Part shown: in pieces, positions 11,350 through 22,495 of the stretch
Position numbering within the stretch: position 1 is the first letter of the stretch
Layout of the letters: each line of letters opens with the position of its first letter
Assembly: GCA_009760855.2 (NCBI GenBank)
Contig: WPIO01000002.1
Coordinates: forward strand, 14,835,501-14,899,500
DNA: 64,000 bases
Reading direction: 5' to 3'
DNA from: Cristatella mucedo
Taxonomy: Eukaryota; Bryozoa; Phylactolaemata; Cristatellidae
Notes under the pieces: model-generated
Seen by the model: only the letters and a program-made list of their open reading frames with translations
What the model was told of the DNA's origin: nothing
The model's database searches: none
Program-made: the position numbers and the translations under genes

Positions 11350-11850
11350 GCCCACTTATGTTTAAGAGCTTCGTAGCTGCAGGCCTGAACCGAAATCCAC
11401 CGCAATCCGCTTTAGTTCCCTTCAAATCCACCGCACATCAGCTGCGTAAAGCTCCAAACAAATTTAGAATAGGAAACTACGCTGCATGTAGAACGTATCC
11501 AGAAACTTTTGCGCAATTCCGCTATCGCGTCCTCACGAAGTACAAAGCCGCAATCCACTGCATTCCACCGCATTCCACCGCGCAACGAACAAATTCCTGT
11601 TCGAAAAGTTCATATTTCAATTCCATATAAATGAAAAATATACGCTCTGCGACAAATGCACTCATACAATTTCACTTGCATTGGCACAGCCGTTCTCGTG
11701 AAGTGCCCTGCAATCGACTGCAATTGCACTGGGGCAGCTCTCAGGCTAGCCGAGATACTAGCCCTTGCCTTGGTGGGTCTAACTAGGGCAGCTAGAGCAG
11801 CCCGTAGCAGACGGACTTGCCAAGAAGAATTGGGTAGGGGACACATTAGT
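11350..11850. repeat. Dispersed repeat R1 copy
   Basis: The segment is peppered with CCGCAATCC/CCGCATTCC words and contains TTTCACTTGCATTGGCACAG and GCAATCGACTGCAATTGCAC. Related segments occur at 15490-15745, 15956-16190 and 32450-32560. No coding frame or terminal structure is evident, so the class is unknown. Ends are approximate. Confidence 0.5.
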
Positions 11851-12076
11851 TAACCGGCAGTTCGACTGCGAGATCCGCTCAGGTTAGAATGGAGCTTGGT
11901 TAGACAAAGAGCGGTCAGGATGTGGACCGACTACTGTACTCCGTTAGGCAGAAAACGAAAGGATGGCCAGCTGGCGGAGGAGCCATCTAATAAATTACAG
12001 GCAGAAGCGAATAGGCCGAGGAAGGACACCTAGAGCCAGGGTCGACAAAAATAGCAGCTACGCTCAAGGTCAAAAG

Positions 12077-12302
<226 letters not shown>

Positions 12303-12613
12303 AAACGACATATGACTGACACAGCTCAGGGCTGCAGCTTCGGTAGTCGATCCGAGACAACGCCTCGAGAGAACGAGAGTCGAACCTACGGCGACGATCA
12401 GCTAAGTGCAACTTAGACTGCTCAGTTTTGTTCTGTCGGCTACTCAGTTAGCTGCTCATATCTTGAGGTGCTGTAGCGGTCCGCCTTCGGGACTGTAACG
12501 ATAGCTTCAACACGACACTAGCTGACACGCTAGACGAGTTTGCCCCTCTGACAAAGCGAACTGTGCGCCCCCCAGACGGCCTATGGTTTACCGCAGACAT
12601 TAAACTAGCCAAG

Positions 12614-13302
12614 ACTTCTGCAACTCACTGCTTACTGGCCTACCAGCATGTGCGATCAGGCGATTGCAGCTGGTGCAAAACTCTGCAGCTAGGCTTGTCT
12701 GTCGTGAGCGTCGCAGTTGCCACATTACTCAACTTCTCGCCGACCTTCACTGGTTACCAGTCAAGCAACGGATTGACTTCAAGGTTTTGTCGCTCACTTT
12801 TAGGTCTCTTCATTCTATGGCTCCAGCCTATCTTTCAGATATACTACCCCATCAGGCAAAGCATCGTACCACTCGCTTTTCGGAATCCAACAGTCTAGAA
12901 ATACCTCGTACAAACCTTAAATCCTTTGGAGACCGTGCATTTAGCTCGTATGCTCCCACAGCCTGGAACTCCCTCCCGACCTGCATCAGAACATCCCCTG
13001 ACCTGACCACATTTAAAAGAAACTTAAAAACATACCTATTTAGGACAGCATTTAGTGGGTCCTTGTGATTCGTCCTCGATGTGCCTATGCGTGCTGACAC
13101 TGCTCATGCTGCCACTAACCACATTTGCATGCTGACCCAGTGCATGTAACCCCTAACCATGTTATTCATTTTGTTTGTTTTTCAAGCATGATTTTACTTA
13201 CTAATCTATTGCGTATCACTTTGCAGCAAATGTAAAGCGCCTAGAAAGAGATTAAGTTCTCTGAGGGCGCTTTATCAAGTGCAATATTATTATATAATTA
13301 TT
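12614..13302 (+). mobile_element. 5'-truncated L2 copy nested in another L2 copy
   Basis: This 689-bp insert begins in the C-terminal coding region (ACTTCTGCAACTCACTGC) and ends with the L2 3' stem-loop and an ATTATT tail. It sits exactly between the codons of the host element: AAG at 12611-12613 is repeated at 13303-13305. Removing the insert and one AAG restores the host reading frame. Same orientation and same family. Confidence 0.85.
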
Positions 13303-15252
13303 AAGTCTACTAAACGAAAGCTTGAAAAAACATACAAAAGATCCGGACTAACTGTCCATCGACAGGCATATGAAGACTACTGTAGGTCGTATCAATCGAT
13401 CCTAGCAAAGGCTAAGTCTAGTTTTTATAAAAACATTGTTGAATCACAGATGCACAATCCAAAAATGCTGATGTCGACAATAAACCATCTCCTCAACCGT
13501 TCCCAGATTAGCTCCTTACCTGATGATCCTAATGATGATCTAGCCGATCGCTTCTCTCGATTCTTTGTGCAGAAGATAGACAAGATCAGGGAATCCATCC
13601 CTGCAATGACGACCTCCCCACTAGTATGCTGTTCCTCGGTTCCTGGCTGCACCTCAATGTCTGTATTTAAGCAGGTCACTAGTGATCTAGTCCTAAAGTT
13701 CGTATCTCAATCAAAGAAGACAACAAGTTCTCTGGACCCTATTCCCACTGTCCTGCTCCTACGTTGCATTGATCTGCTGCTGCCATGCATAACTAACATA
13801 ATTAATATGTCATTAGCCTCAGGTCATGTCCCAGCACCTTTCAAAAAAGCTGTAGTCAGGCCACTTCTCAAGAAAGCTACACTTGACCAAGAGAACTCGA
13901 GCAACTACCGCCCAGTTTCCCTTCTACCATTCCTATCAAAGACACTCGAACGGGTCGTGGCGGACCAGCTGAACTCGTATATCGAAACCTCACACCTTGC
14001 TGGTAAGTTCCAGTCTGGCTTTAGAGCTAATCACTCCACAGAGTCAGCATTGCTTCGGGTATACAACGACCTACTTAGGAATGCAGACATGGGTAAAGTG
14101 TCTCTGCTTGTTTTGCTTGATCTTTCGGCAGCTTTTGATACCATCGATCGCAAAGTTCTTCTAGAGCGCCTCTCATCTCGCCTGGGCATCACTGGCACGG
14201 CTCTGTGGTGGTTCAGGTCCTATCTCAGTGGGAGACTCCAGAGTATTGACGTGAATGGACAAAGATCATCTGAAGTACCTCTGAAATATGGAGTACCTCA
14301 GGGCTCAGTGCTAGGTCCGATTCTTTTCACGGTTTATACTCTGCCTCTTGCTGATGTGATTGCCAAGCACAATCTAGGCTTTCACTTCTATGCGGATGAC
14401 ACTCAGTTGTACCTTTGCTTTGATCCCTCCCAGCCTTCGAGCACCTCAAATTCTCTAAACTCACTAGCTGCATGCATTGATGACATCCGCACATGGATGG
14501 CAGCAAATTTTCTAAAACTTAACGATGATAAAACTAACTTACTAGTTATGGGCAAAGCCAGTGTGATCCAGAGATTGGAAGGGCTGACTCTCAAAATTGG
14601 CTCTGCCAGCATATCTCCAGTTGAATCGGCTCGAAATCTAGGTGTCATATTCCAAAGCGACCTCTCGTTAGACGACCATATCAGCTCCACAGTCAAATCT
14701 GCCTATTTTTAGCTTCATAACATTGCTAAAATTCGGGCCTGTTTAGATAAAGATACCACGTCCAAGTTGGTTCATGCATTCGTGACATCCCGTCTCGACT
14801 TCTGCAACTCACTGCTTACTGGCCTACCAGCATGTGCGATCAGGCGATTGCAGCTGGTGCAAAACTCTGCAGCTAGGCTTGTCTGTCGTGAGCGTCGCAG
14901 TTGCCACATTACTTCACTTCTCGCCGACCTGCACTGGCTACCAGTCAAGCAACGGATTGACTTCAAGGTTTAGTTGCTCACTTTTAGGTCCCTTCATTCT
15001 ATGGCTCCAGCCTATCGGTCAGATACACTATTCCATCAGGCCAAGCATCGTACCACCTGCTTTTCGGAATCCAACAGTCTAGAAATACCTCGTACAAACC
15101 TTAAATCCTTTGGAGACCGTGCATTTAGTTCATATGCTCCCAAAGCCTGGAGCTCCCACCCGACCTGCATCAGAACATCCCCTGACCTGACCACATTTAA
15201 AAGGAACCTAAAACCACACCTATTTAGGACAGCATTTAGTGGGTCCCTGTGA
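13303..15252 (+). pseudogene. L2 LINE ORF2: reverse transcriptase and C-terminal domain, two internal stops
   Basis: The frame begins in the linker before the RT, contiguous across the nested insertion with 12613. RT motifs are present: PLLKKATLD and NSSNYRPVSLLPFLSKTLE near 13860-13950, LDLSAAFDTID with the motif A aspartate near 14119, GVPQGSVLGP at 14290, and the catalytic FYADD at about 14386-14400. Two in-frame TAG codons (14710-14712 and 14971-14973) interrupt an otherwise continuous frame to the stop at 15250-15252. Comparison with the nested copy suggests that both arose by point mutation. The C-terminal region (LVQNSAARLVCRERRSCHIT, ADLHWLPVKQRIDF) is typical of L2. The catalytic core is intact, but the protein would be cut before its C terminus, and no endonuclease is seen. 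Confidence 0.88.
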
Positions 15253-15489
15253 TTCGTCCTTGATGTGCTTAGGCGTGGTGACACTGTGCATGCTGCCACT
15301 AACCACATTTGCATGCTGACCCTGTGCATTTCACCCCTAACCATATTATTCATTTCGTTTGTTTTTTCAAGCATGATTTTACTTACCATTCAATTGCATT
15401 TCACTTTACAGCAAATGTAAAGCGCCTAGAGAGAGATTAAGTTCTCCGAGGGTGCTTTATCAAGTGAATTATTATTATTATTATTAACG

Positions 15490-15745
15490 GCCTGGTCCCA
15501 TGCCGCAATGGACTGAAATCCGCCGGAATCTACCGCAAAGCGACCAGAACGCGTACATTAGAAGCTCTTATTATGGTTGCATGCTGCTATACTCCTTGGT
15601 TATGGTGTACTCGCATAATTTCATTGTAATTGCCTTCTCTATTCTGAAGCAATGCACTGCAATCGACTGCAGTGACCCGGGCCGGTACCACGATCCACTG
15701 CAAATGACTAGAATGCTTACACTTTGAGCTCTAATAGTGATTGCA
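15490..15745. repeat. Dispersed repeat R1 copy
   Basis: It contains GCAATGCACTGCAATCGACT and GTGACCCGGGCCGGTACC, shared with the 15956 copy (CAGTAGCCCGGGCCGATATC) and with 11656-11740. Borders are approximate. Confidence 0.5.
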
Positions 15746-15796
15746 CGTTGGTCTAATGTTCAGTTATTGGGTAATCGTACAATTTTACTACCATAC

Positions 15797-15955
15797 CCTA
15801 GCTGGATTGATCCAGCGGTTAAAGTGATTGTCCCGACCAGGTTCTGGCTGAGGTCGTGGGCTCGAGCCCCGAGGCATATGTGAAGCACCGGAATAAAGAT
15901 TAAGTTCTCTTGGGGCGATATACAAATGAATTATATTATTATTATAATTGCCTCG
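15797..15955 (+). mobile_element. SINE family S1
   Basis: A tRNA-like head (TGATCCAGCGGTTAAAGTGA) is followed by the B-box GTGGGCTCGAGCCCCGAGGC and the S1 body CATATGTGAAGCACCGGAA. The L2-like tail is GATTAAGTTCTCTTGGGGCG followed by (ATT)n. It is one of the best-preserved copies. Confidence 0.8.
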
Positions 15956-16190
15956 ACCATTCTGCAGCAATGCACTGAAATTGCCTGCAGTAGCCCGGGC
16001 CGATATCGCAACCTATAGCAATCTGATGCAAAATGCCCTGAAATCGATTTCGCAAAGTTCAAATTTTATATGCATATTACAAAGCACACTGGTTGAAGTC
16101 AACCACATTATTTTAAGCAATTGTGCTTGTACAATCGCCGGCAATGCATGGCAATCTACGGCAACGGCTCGTCTCGAAGGAGCAATCTAC
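15956..16190. repeat. Dispersed repeat R1 copy
   Basis: It carries GCAATGCACTGAAATTGCCT and AGCCCGGGCCGATATC, as in the 15490 copy, and then GGCAATGCATGGCAATCTAC. The S1 SINE lies between the two R1 segments, so they may be one R1 element split by the SINE. Confidence 0.45.
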
Positions 16191-16740
16191 TATCTACAAT
16201 CCTCTGCTAAATCGGCTAAGATTTTTTTCTTTCATGCTGCCGCCGGAGTTTTGATGCAAATTCTTAATGAGTCGCGGCATTTACTTGGAGGGTTTTGCTT
16301 GAGCCGGGTGGGAGTACCTTAAAACGACACTTTCATTAGTTGGACTTGGTCTTTTAGTGTTTTAACAACTATCGCCTGACCAAGCGGCTTGATTGTTCCA
16401 ACGCGTCTGGGTTGGGTCTGGTAGCAGAATTAATCCAATGCTTAAGTAACACACGTCTCACGAGACGCCGATTAACCTCCACTGATGAGCTGTGTATAGC
16501 CGAGATGGGAGAGCAATGCCCGAGCAGACCGGTCAGGCACACGTCACCAGCCAAATCGTTACAAAACTACCATCAATATTTCTTGCGTCTAAAATCTTTC
16601 ATTTATAAGCCACTTATATATTGTGGCAAGTTCAGAGCATTCTTTAGCTAGCAATTTTTAGCACGCGAGAGAGATCAAGTGGTATATAAATGAGATGGAG
16701 GTATACATATATAAATAGGGAGGTATGTAGATAAATACGT
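16191..16740. other. Nothing recognised
   Basis: The stretch has mixed composition. It ends with short GATA/GTAT repeats at about 16720-16760, leading into the GA microsatellite. Confidence 0.5.
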
Positions 16741-16767
16741 AGATAGATAGATGGATAGATTAGGAGC

Positions 16768-16894
<127 letters not shown>

Positions 16895-16999
16895 GAAAAA
16901 AGAAGAGTGAGAGAGATTGATGTAGGAAAGAAAGGAGGGCTGATGTTTCGGATTGAGAGTGGGGATGGAGAGCAAGAGCAAAGCATATACCGCACTGGT

Positions 17000-17128
17000 T
17001 TGGCAATGAATAAGGCGCTCACTTCGAACCAAGGTCAAGGTACATGTATTTGACGACCAGGGCCGTGAGTTCGAGTTCCGTGGCATATGTAAAGCGCTTG
17101 AATATATATTAAGCTCTCTTAAGGCGCG
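17000..17128 (+). mobile_element. SINE family S1
   Basis: The head is TTTGGCAATGAATAAGGCGC, the B-box GTGAGTTCGAGTTCCGTGGC, then the body CATATGTAAAGCGCTTGAA and the tail ATTAAGCTCTCTTAAGGCGC. The tail stops abruptly where LTR-retrotransposon sequence begins, without an (ATT)n run. Confidence 0.75.
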
Positions 17129-17316
17129 AGCTGCTCCTGCTCCAGCCGAAACCTCTCGGCCTCAAGCTCGGCCTCCTCATCCGTCAACCATGAGAAGATC
17201 AGGATTAATTCGTTTCGCAGCTTGTGGAAATCTTGCTTTACGTCGGCCGGCTGATCACCCCAACCGTGTATGGCCTTATCGCCCAGACATACTGGCGCAA
17301 TGTGTTTCGGCGGCAT
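17119..17316 (-). pseudogene. 5' part of gag of an LTR retrotransposon, truncated
   Basis: From the ATG at 17314-17316, 139 bases downstream of the primer-binding site, the minus strand reads MPPKHIAPVCLGDKAIHGWG, then an acidic coiled-coil-like stretch (DEEAELEAERFRLEQEQL) ending where the SINE begins. Position directly behind an LTR and primer site is the main evidence for gag; I do not recognise the sequence itself. Only about 63 residues remain. Confidence 0.5.
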
Positions 17317-17454
17317 CGAAATCTTTAGCCTTGCTACGTACGGCCTTCTCCAGCGTTAGAAGCCAAGGCACAAAGTCAGGTGAAACATTTCGTTCCTCAG
17401 TATAGGCGTCCAATCAGAGACCGTAGAAGGTCCGGTACTCTTTTCGGCTCGAGT

Positions 17455-17473
17455 AAACCATTCTCTGCTGCCA
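17455..17473 (-). other. Primer-binding site, initiator tRNA-Met type
   Basis: Read on the plus strand, AAACCATTCTCTGCTGCCA differs at two positions from the eukaryotic initiator tRNA-Met 3' end as I recall it (AAACCATCCTCTGCTACCA). It lies two bases inside the LTR edge, which is where reverse transcription is primed. Confidence 0.75.
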
Positions 17474-17475
17474 AT

Positions 17476-17912
17476 TGTTACGTTACTGTCTCTCCGGCTG
17501 CAGCAGCGCTAGGAGTCTCACGGAGACACGAAGAAGCGAGCGGGCCGACGTGAGCAGTGAACGGGACTCAATCTTGACGTTGTGCCTGTTGTTTCTCGGC
17601 CACTGGTGTGTGCCCCGCTCTCGGCGGATGGTTGGGCGGTTGGCTCGGTGCGGCCTTTGATGTGTGAGGGTGTTTGGGCGGTTGGCTCGGTGCGGCCGTT
17701 GATGTGGGCATGTGGCCCACCACGGTGGCTCACCACGGATGCACTCCCTTATCTGTGGTGAGTCAGCCCCTAGCTAATATATATGGACCTGCTGGGGGGG
17801 GGGGGGAATAAATATTGAGTCCCGTTCACTGCTCACGTTCGCCCGCTCGTGTCTTCGTGTCTCCGTCAGACTCCACTGGCGATGCTGCAGCCGGAGTCAC
17901 AGTAACGTAACA
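17476..17912 (-). mobile_element. 5' LTR of an LTR retrotransposon, with long inverted-repeat arms
   Basis: The 437-bp block begins TGTTACGTTACTG and ends CAGTAACGTAACA, with the TG...CA ends expected of an LTR. Its outer 97-99 bases at each end (17476-17572 and 17814-17912) are near-perfect inverted repeats of one another, which is unusual for an LTR. The interior contains a G12 run, a TATATATAT box near 17780, and two copies of a roughly 34-bp unit (TTGGGCGGTTGGCTCGGTGC) at about 17631 and 17673. The matching 3' LTR and the pol region are not in the window. Confidence 0.72.
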
Positions 17913-17933
17913 GCGCTGTAGACACGAATCAAA

Positions 17934-18019
17934 TGTATACATACATACATATATATATATTTATATATATATATGTATGTATATATATATATATTTATAT
18001 ATATATGTCTATATATAAT
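17934..18019. repeat. (TA)n/(TATG)n microsatellite
   Basis: An AT-rich alternating purine-pyrimidine tract directly beyond the LTR. Confidence 0.95.
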
Positions 18020-18140
18020 GTCAAGAGATTGGAGTTGATGAAGAAAGAAAGTGGGTGTGTTAGATACAGACAGAGAGAGACGCGGTGGTGAGATGGGGAG
18101 AGAGCTGGAGAGAAAGCAAGCAAACGGACAAGAAAAACTT

Positions 18141-18300
18141 TCTGCATGTCACCCCTAATCATGTTATTCTTGTTGTTTATTGAACATGCTACCACTGAGA
18201 ATTCGATCGTGTTTCATTTGTAGCAAATGTAAAGCGCCTAGAGAGAGAGATTGAGTTCTCTGAGGGCGCTTTATCAAGTGTTCTGTTATTATTATTATTC
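18141..18300 (+). mobile_element. L2 LINE 3' tail fragment
   Basis: It runs from CATGTCACCCCTAATCATG through AGCGCCTAGAGAGAGAGATT and TCTCTGAGGGCGCTTTATCA to (ATT)n. Only the 3' untranslated region is present. Confidence 0.9.
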
Positions 18301-18514
18301 GATGATGAATGAGTGTGTGTGTCGGCTAGAAAGTGAGATAGAGACAGACAGGCAGACAGACAGACAAACGGACAGATAAACAGAGAGCGACAGAGAACTC
18401 GCTGTGCGAAGTACCTGTCGAGTTTTGAAGCCCTAATTGGGATGTCCTGAGCTGAAAGCAGCAAAGTGATCTAGAAGAAATCCAATAAAAAGTGGAGCCA
18501 AAAAAGCTGCATAT

Positions 18515-18580
18515 ATATTATACATATACATTTACAGTACACACACACACACACACATATATACACACATATATATATAT

Positions 18581-18618
<38 letters not shown>

Positions 18619-18640
18619 TATGTATGTATATATAAATTAT
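18515..18640. repeat. Compound (CA)n(TA)n microsatellite
   Basis: Alternating CA and TA tracts. Confidence 0.95.
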
Positions 18641-19960
18641 GGCTGCATGAAAAACGGAAGTTTTACGGAGTGCTACTTGCAGCTACAATTACGCTATCCT
18701 TATATTTTTCTGACCGTAGCTAGGGCTATCGGTACGCATAAGCAGAACTGAGCAATAAGAAGAGTGAGCAGCAGGCAATGCACGAGAAGAATGTTCCAGA
18801 AGGCGAAGAAGGTTCGCACAGGAGAAGCACAGAACTTAAATGGCAGTCCAATGCAAGCGAATGCAATCTCAAAAGCTTAGCCCAGGCGACAAGTCAATAA
18901 AAAATCACTTCGCTCTGCATAATCACTCGGTGATTGATTTTAGCACCAATGTGACCAAATTTATAATTGCATTGGACACTGGATGTGAGCAAATTCGACC
19001 AATTAAATTTATGAGCTGAAATGAAATTTGAGACTCATCCGAGATGGAGCAGACAAGAGTTTCTCCAAGTGCAAACGGGCCCGGTTCATAATGTTCTCGT
19101 GAACAGCTTGACTGGTAAGCAGGCAGTGCATTTACTGTACTCGATTAGATATGTGCACCGCATTGCAGTCTGCACATCTTTCTCCGTATGAGCACATCTA
19201 ACACGCGATCTATGAATCTCAGAAAGCGAATAGATTCGGAAGCGAGAATTCACGCCCACATTTAATTCAGTAGGACGTCTCAATATGAATCCTCCTTATA
19301 AAGGTATTATCTTGGTATGCAAGGAGATGCTAAAAATGAATTTCTTCACAGGTATGTATGCATTATCTCATTGAACGCACATTTTGCGATATGCTGTTGC
19401 CAGAATGCAGTAAGAAAGCATGAAATCGTTTAATACATCGCAGGATCCTTTATTCTACAGAATAACTTTTTCGTTCAAGCCCACGAGATTTCAGACTCAG
19501 AATGGAGGCAAAAAGCAAGAGAAATGAAATTCTTCAGGCATGAAGGTATGCACCTTCGTCTATTGCTCTACAAAGCCACAATGACTAAGTGGATGTGACG
19601 CCGGAGAATTTGCTATAGCGCGTTCAAAGCCTAAGCGACTGCCAGTGTGCGTTTGGCAGCTAAAAGAATCCATCTCACGCAACAAAGAGAAAGTGAGAAT
19701 CGTCGTGGGGCAGTAGCGAAAGTGAGTAGAATGGATGTAGCAGCTCGGGACGGCTGGAAAGAATGTGCTAGAGTTGGCAGCAAGAAAGAGTTGTTTAAAA
19801 ATTTTGGAAGGGAGTTTCGCAGACTATGGAAATGCGGAGAAAAAGCTTGTGGTTTATGGGAGACAGTGAACTCCTAGTTTTGGCGATCATAAGGGACTGG
19901 GATCATAAAGGACTGGGGGGGGGACGAGGAGGTTCAAAGCGGGTGCGTCAGTTAAACGGG
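18641..19960. other. Nothing recognised
   Basis: No repeat or coding signal apart from a short tandem GATCATAAGGGACTGG / GATCATAAAGGACTGG duplication followed by a G run at about 19883-19921. Confidence 0.5.
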
Positions 19961-20040
19961 ATATGAAGGAGCCTAGCTTTGGCGGGCCATGTGGGTCAGA
20001 ATAAGATTTTTTGCTTTGTATTCTTTGATCAACCGGGAGC

Positions 20041-20395
20041 CATGGCAGTTCCTTCAGCAACGAGAAACGAGGTTATAGCTCTTCCGTTCATCAACCAACT
20101 TTGCAGCCAGATTCTTGACCAGCCGAAGGAGCTTCGTGAGTTTTCCCGCAGCTCAGCTGAAACTGAATCCCGCCGCCGCCGCAATCCAGTCCGCGGCAGA
20201 ACCGTGGAGCTATTAAAGATTTATAGTCAGCCACGGCGGCGAGTAAACCAAAGTAATCCCCCCCCCGAAGGTTTTCCGTTGTCCACGAGACCAAGAGGCC
20301 GTGGCTCCAGAGCGGCTAGATATAAATCGCGAGAAAGCTCCTATCAAATAGAGTCCACCCGCGATGGGTCGTGTGCCTTGCCACGTGGAATTTGA
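20041..20395 (+). CDS. Possible coding exon, unidentified
   Basis: From an ATG in a good start context (GAGCCATGGC at 20041) the plus strand reads MAVPSATRNEVIALPFINQL, then a basic, arginine-rich stretch (SRRRRNPVRGRTVELLKIYS). A possible donor, CGA then GTAAAC, lies near 20242; beyond it the frame becomes low-complexity and basic. The early part looks protein-like, but I do not recognise it and found no partner exon. Confidence 0.25.
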
Positions 20396-22330
20396 AATGG
20401 TTAAGATGCGGCTCTCTCAGGGAACCAAGATGTACAATAAACAAAACAAGAAAGGCAGTGGGTGTGTGAAGGACGAAAGAGATCGTCAGGCCGGACTTTC
20501 GAGAAGCGGCCGCTGTGACGTGCCCCAGGGGGAACGCCGCGACCAGTTATCGGTACGGGGGATAACTAATGCATGGAAAACTCCACGCACCGAGGCCCAC
20601 GTGCGCCGACGTTGTCTTGCAGCTTGAGACTTTAGCACCATGAAGTCTGCAGACGACATCGCGTCTCCATCCTCATCAAAAGAAGCTATGCAAACACCGT
20701 TCGTCCAAGTAACCACTTTTGTGGAGTAAATGAGCACGTGTCTCAAAATGTCACCACCACTAGGCTGCCTTTGGAGTAGATTCGCTCAGAAAAATGTCGT
20801 ATATAACGTTTTCGTCATGTGGACTGTTGGGGTTTTCGTCGGAACGTAAAGAGGATAGAGCCTACGTATCTTGTGTATCAACAGTAGCACTTGCCTTTCG
20901 TACATTTCTGCCGATTCTTAAAAGAATCTGCCGAATATGCTGTGCACTGACTTGGAGTTGGCTTCCTGCAGTTCCACATCTGGCTCCCGATTAAATCCTT
21001 CGCCATAGCCATGGAAATTACGAAGTCACGCAGAATGCAGGTTAATTCAACTGCCGTCCATGAATGAAAAAAATGACTTTACGCTGGCTGTCCGGCCAAA
21101 GCATCTTAACCGTATGCTGCCACGATCTCAGAGGTAATTGAACTGTTATGACAAATATAAAATACGGCAAAACAAGGCACAGATAATTTGCAAAGCGCCG
21201 TAAGAGAAATTTATATCTATCTTTCTTGACAGAAATTTCCAATTCAGATTGTAATTTCAGTTATCGTCGCGAACAGAGCGGAACGCCAGCCTGTGAGCAA
21301 CACAACCAGTTTATTCCACTAGGCACCGAGCAGGGGCGAAGCACGACTCTCCCTCTCACCCCCTCTCGCCCACTAGAGTCCCGCGACTCAATTGTCATAA
21401 CAATCACTAACAGCACATCCCGACCGCATACCACATTCAGTGTCGTAGCCCACTCGTACAACGATCAGAGGCAGTGCCATCAATTAAACGAAACCACACG
21501 GATGAGAATTCTTAGTCCACCTTTTAATACGACGTATCGTACGCCTGACTCAAGATAATCATATGATCTTGGCGGCGTTCAGTCTTCGGTCCCACTGGAT
21601 GTTTATTAGCATAGTTTGGAGGCGACATTGCACTACTCGGCCCCGATCGACAAGTGTTTGCCGCAAACATGGCAGCTTTCGCGATGGCGTTTGCTAGGGT
21701 GGTAATGAATGGACTGTAGAGGTGAAAAGTTATTCCTAATTGCACCGGCGAGAAACCTGCAGCTGTAACTGTTACGGAGAGAAATCCTCATCTGTAGCCG
21801 CTTTCGGGTCGTTGCCAATGTTGAGATTTTAAATTTCAAGCCGGAGTCAGGTTTCTGGTAGTTCCATTTCGCCGAGACAGCTCCGCTAAGCATGCACAAC
21901 GACATCTTCGCCTACGACAGCGACCGGCGGCTACCAGTGCTGATGCTTCAACATCTCGTTGTTGTTTTTAACGTAATTGATGACGGAATTGATGCTTGTA
22001 GGAAAGATACCTTGACGTAAAGGCTCCGACCCTTTGTGCTTGGCTTTGGCTCAGATTGTTAATCATAGAAAACACTCACAGCGTTTTCTAAAGCGAAGTC
22101 TCTCTGTTGGGCCCCCTATTTATATATTTATAATTCCTCTTTTAATGAAATCCTTCCACGGAATAGCATCCAATGCTACCTCATTTCTATACTCAGGATA
22201 ACTGATCACAAAGGGTCAGAACGAATACTGATGAGCCTTGTGCCTGACTATCGTTATTTCCTATTCTCTCTTTCATTTAGAGTTTTTCCCTGGAAATATC
22301 ATCAATCTGTAGAAGCTAAACTACGATAGA
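20396..22330. other. Nothing recognised
   Basis: GC-richer at 20400-20640 and otherwise mixed. The short frames (for example 21226-21558 and 21633-21905) have no recognisable features. Confidence 0.5.
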
Positions 22331-22333
22331 ACT

Positions 22334-22495
22334 AGCCGCGATAGCCCAGAAGATAAGGCCGTGATTACCAGAAGGTAAGGTGCTCTTTTTCACGATCGAG
22401 GTCGTAGCTTTGAATTCTGCAGGGGTCAACTATTAATTGCAAACTGCAGGCGTGGCGATTGGCGTTAAGGCTCTTCTGCCACCACTGTACAAGGA
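22334..22495 (+). mobile_element. SINE family S2
   Basis: The tRNA-like head AGCCGCGATAGCCCAGAAGA is followed by GAGGTCGTAGCTTTGAATTC (B-box region) and the S2 3' body GGCGTTAAGGCTCTTCTGCC. It is degenerate compared with the pair at 39640-39970. Confidence 0.6.

Noticed and set aside
15797-15880. tRNA genes suggested by A- and B-box-like sequence here and in other SINEs
   Set aside because: No cloverleaf can be drawn, and the segments recur with LINE-like tails, so they are SINE heads.
17476-17912. Foldback DNA transposon based on the inverted arms
   Set aside because: The adjacent tRNA-Met-type primer site and TG...CA ends favour an LTR; no target duplication flanks the block. Kept as an open alternative in the findings.
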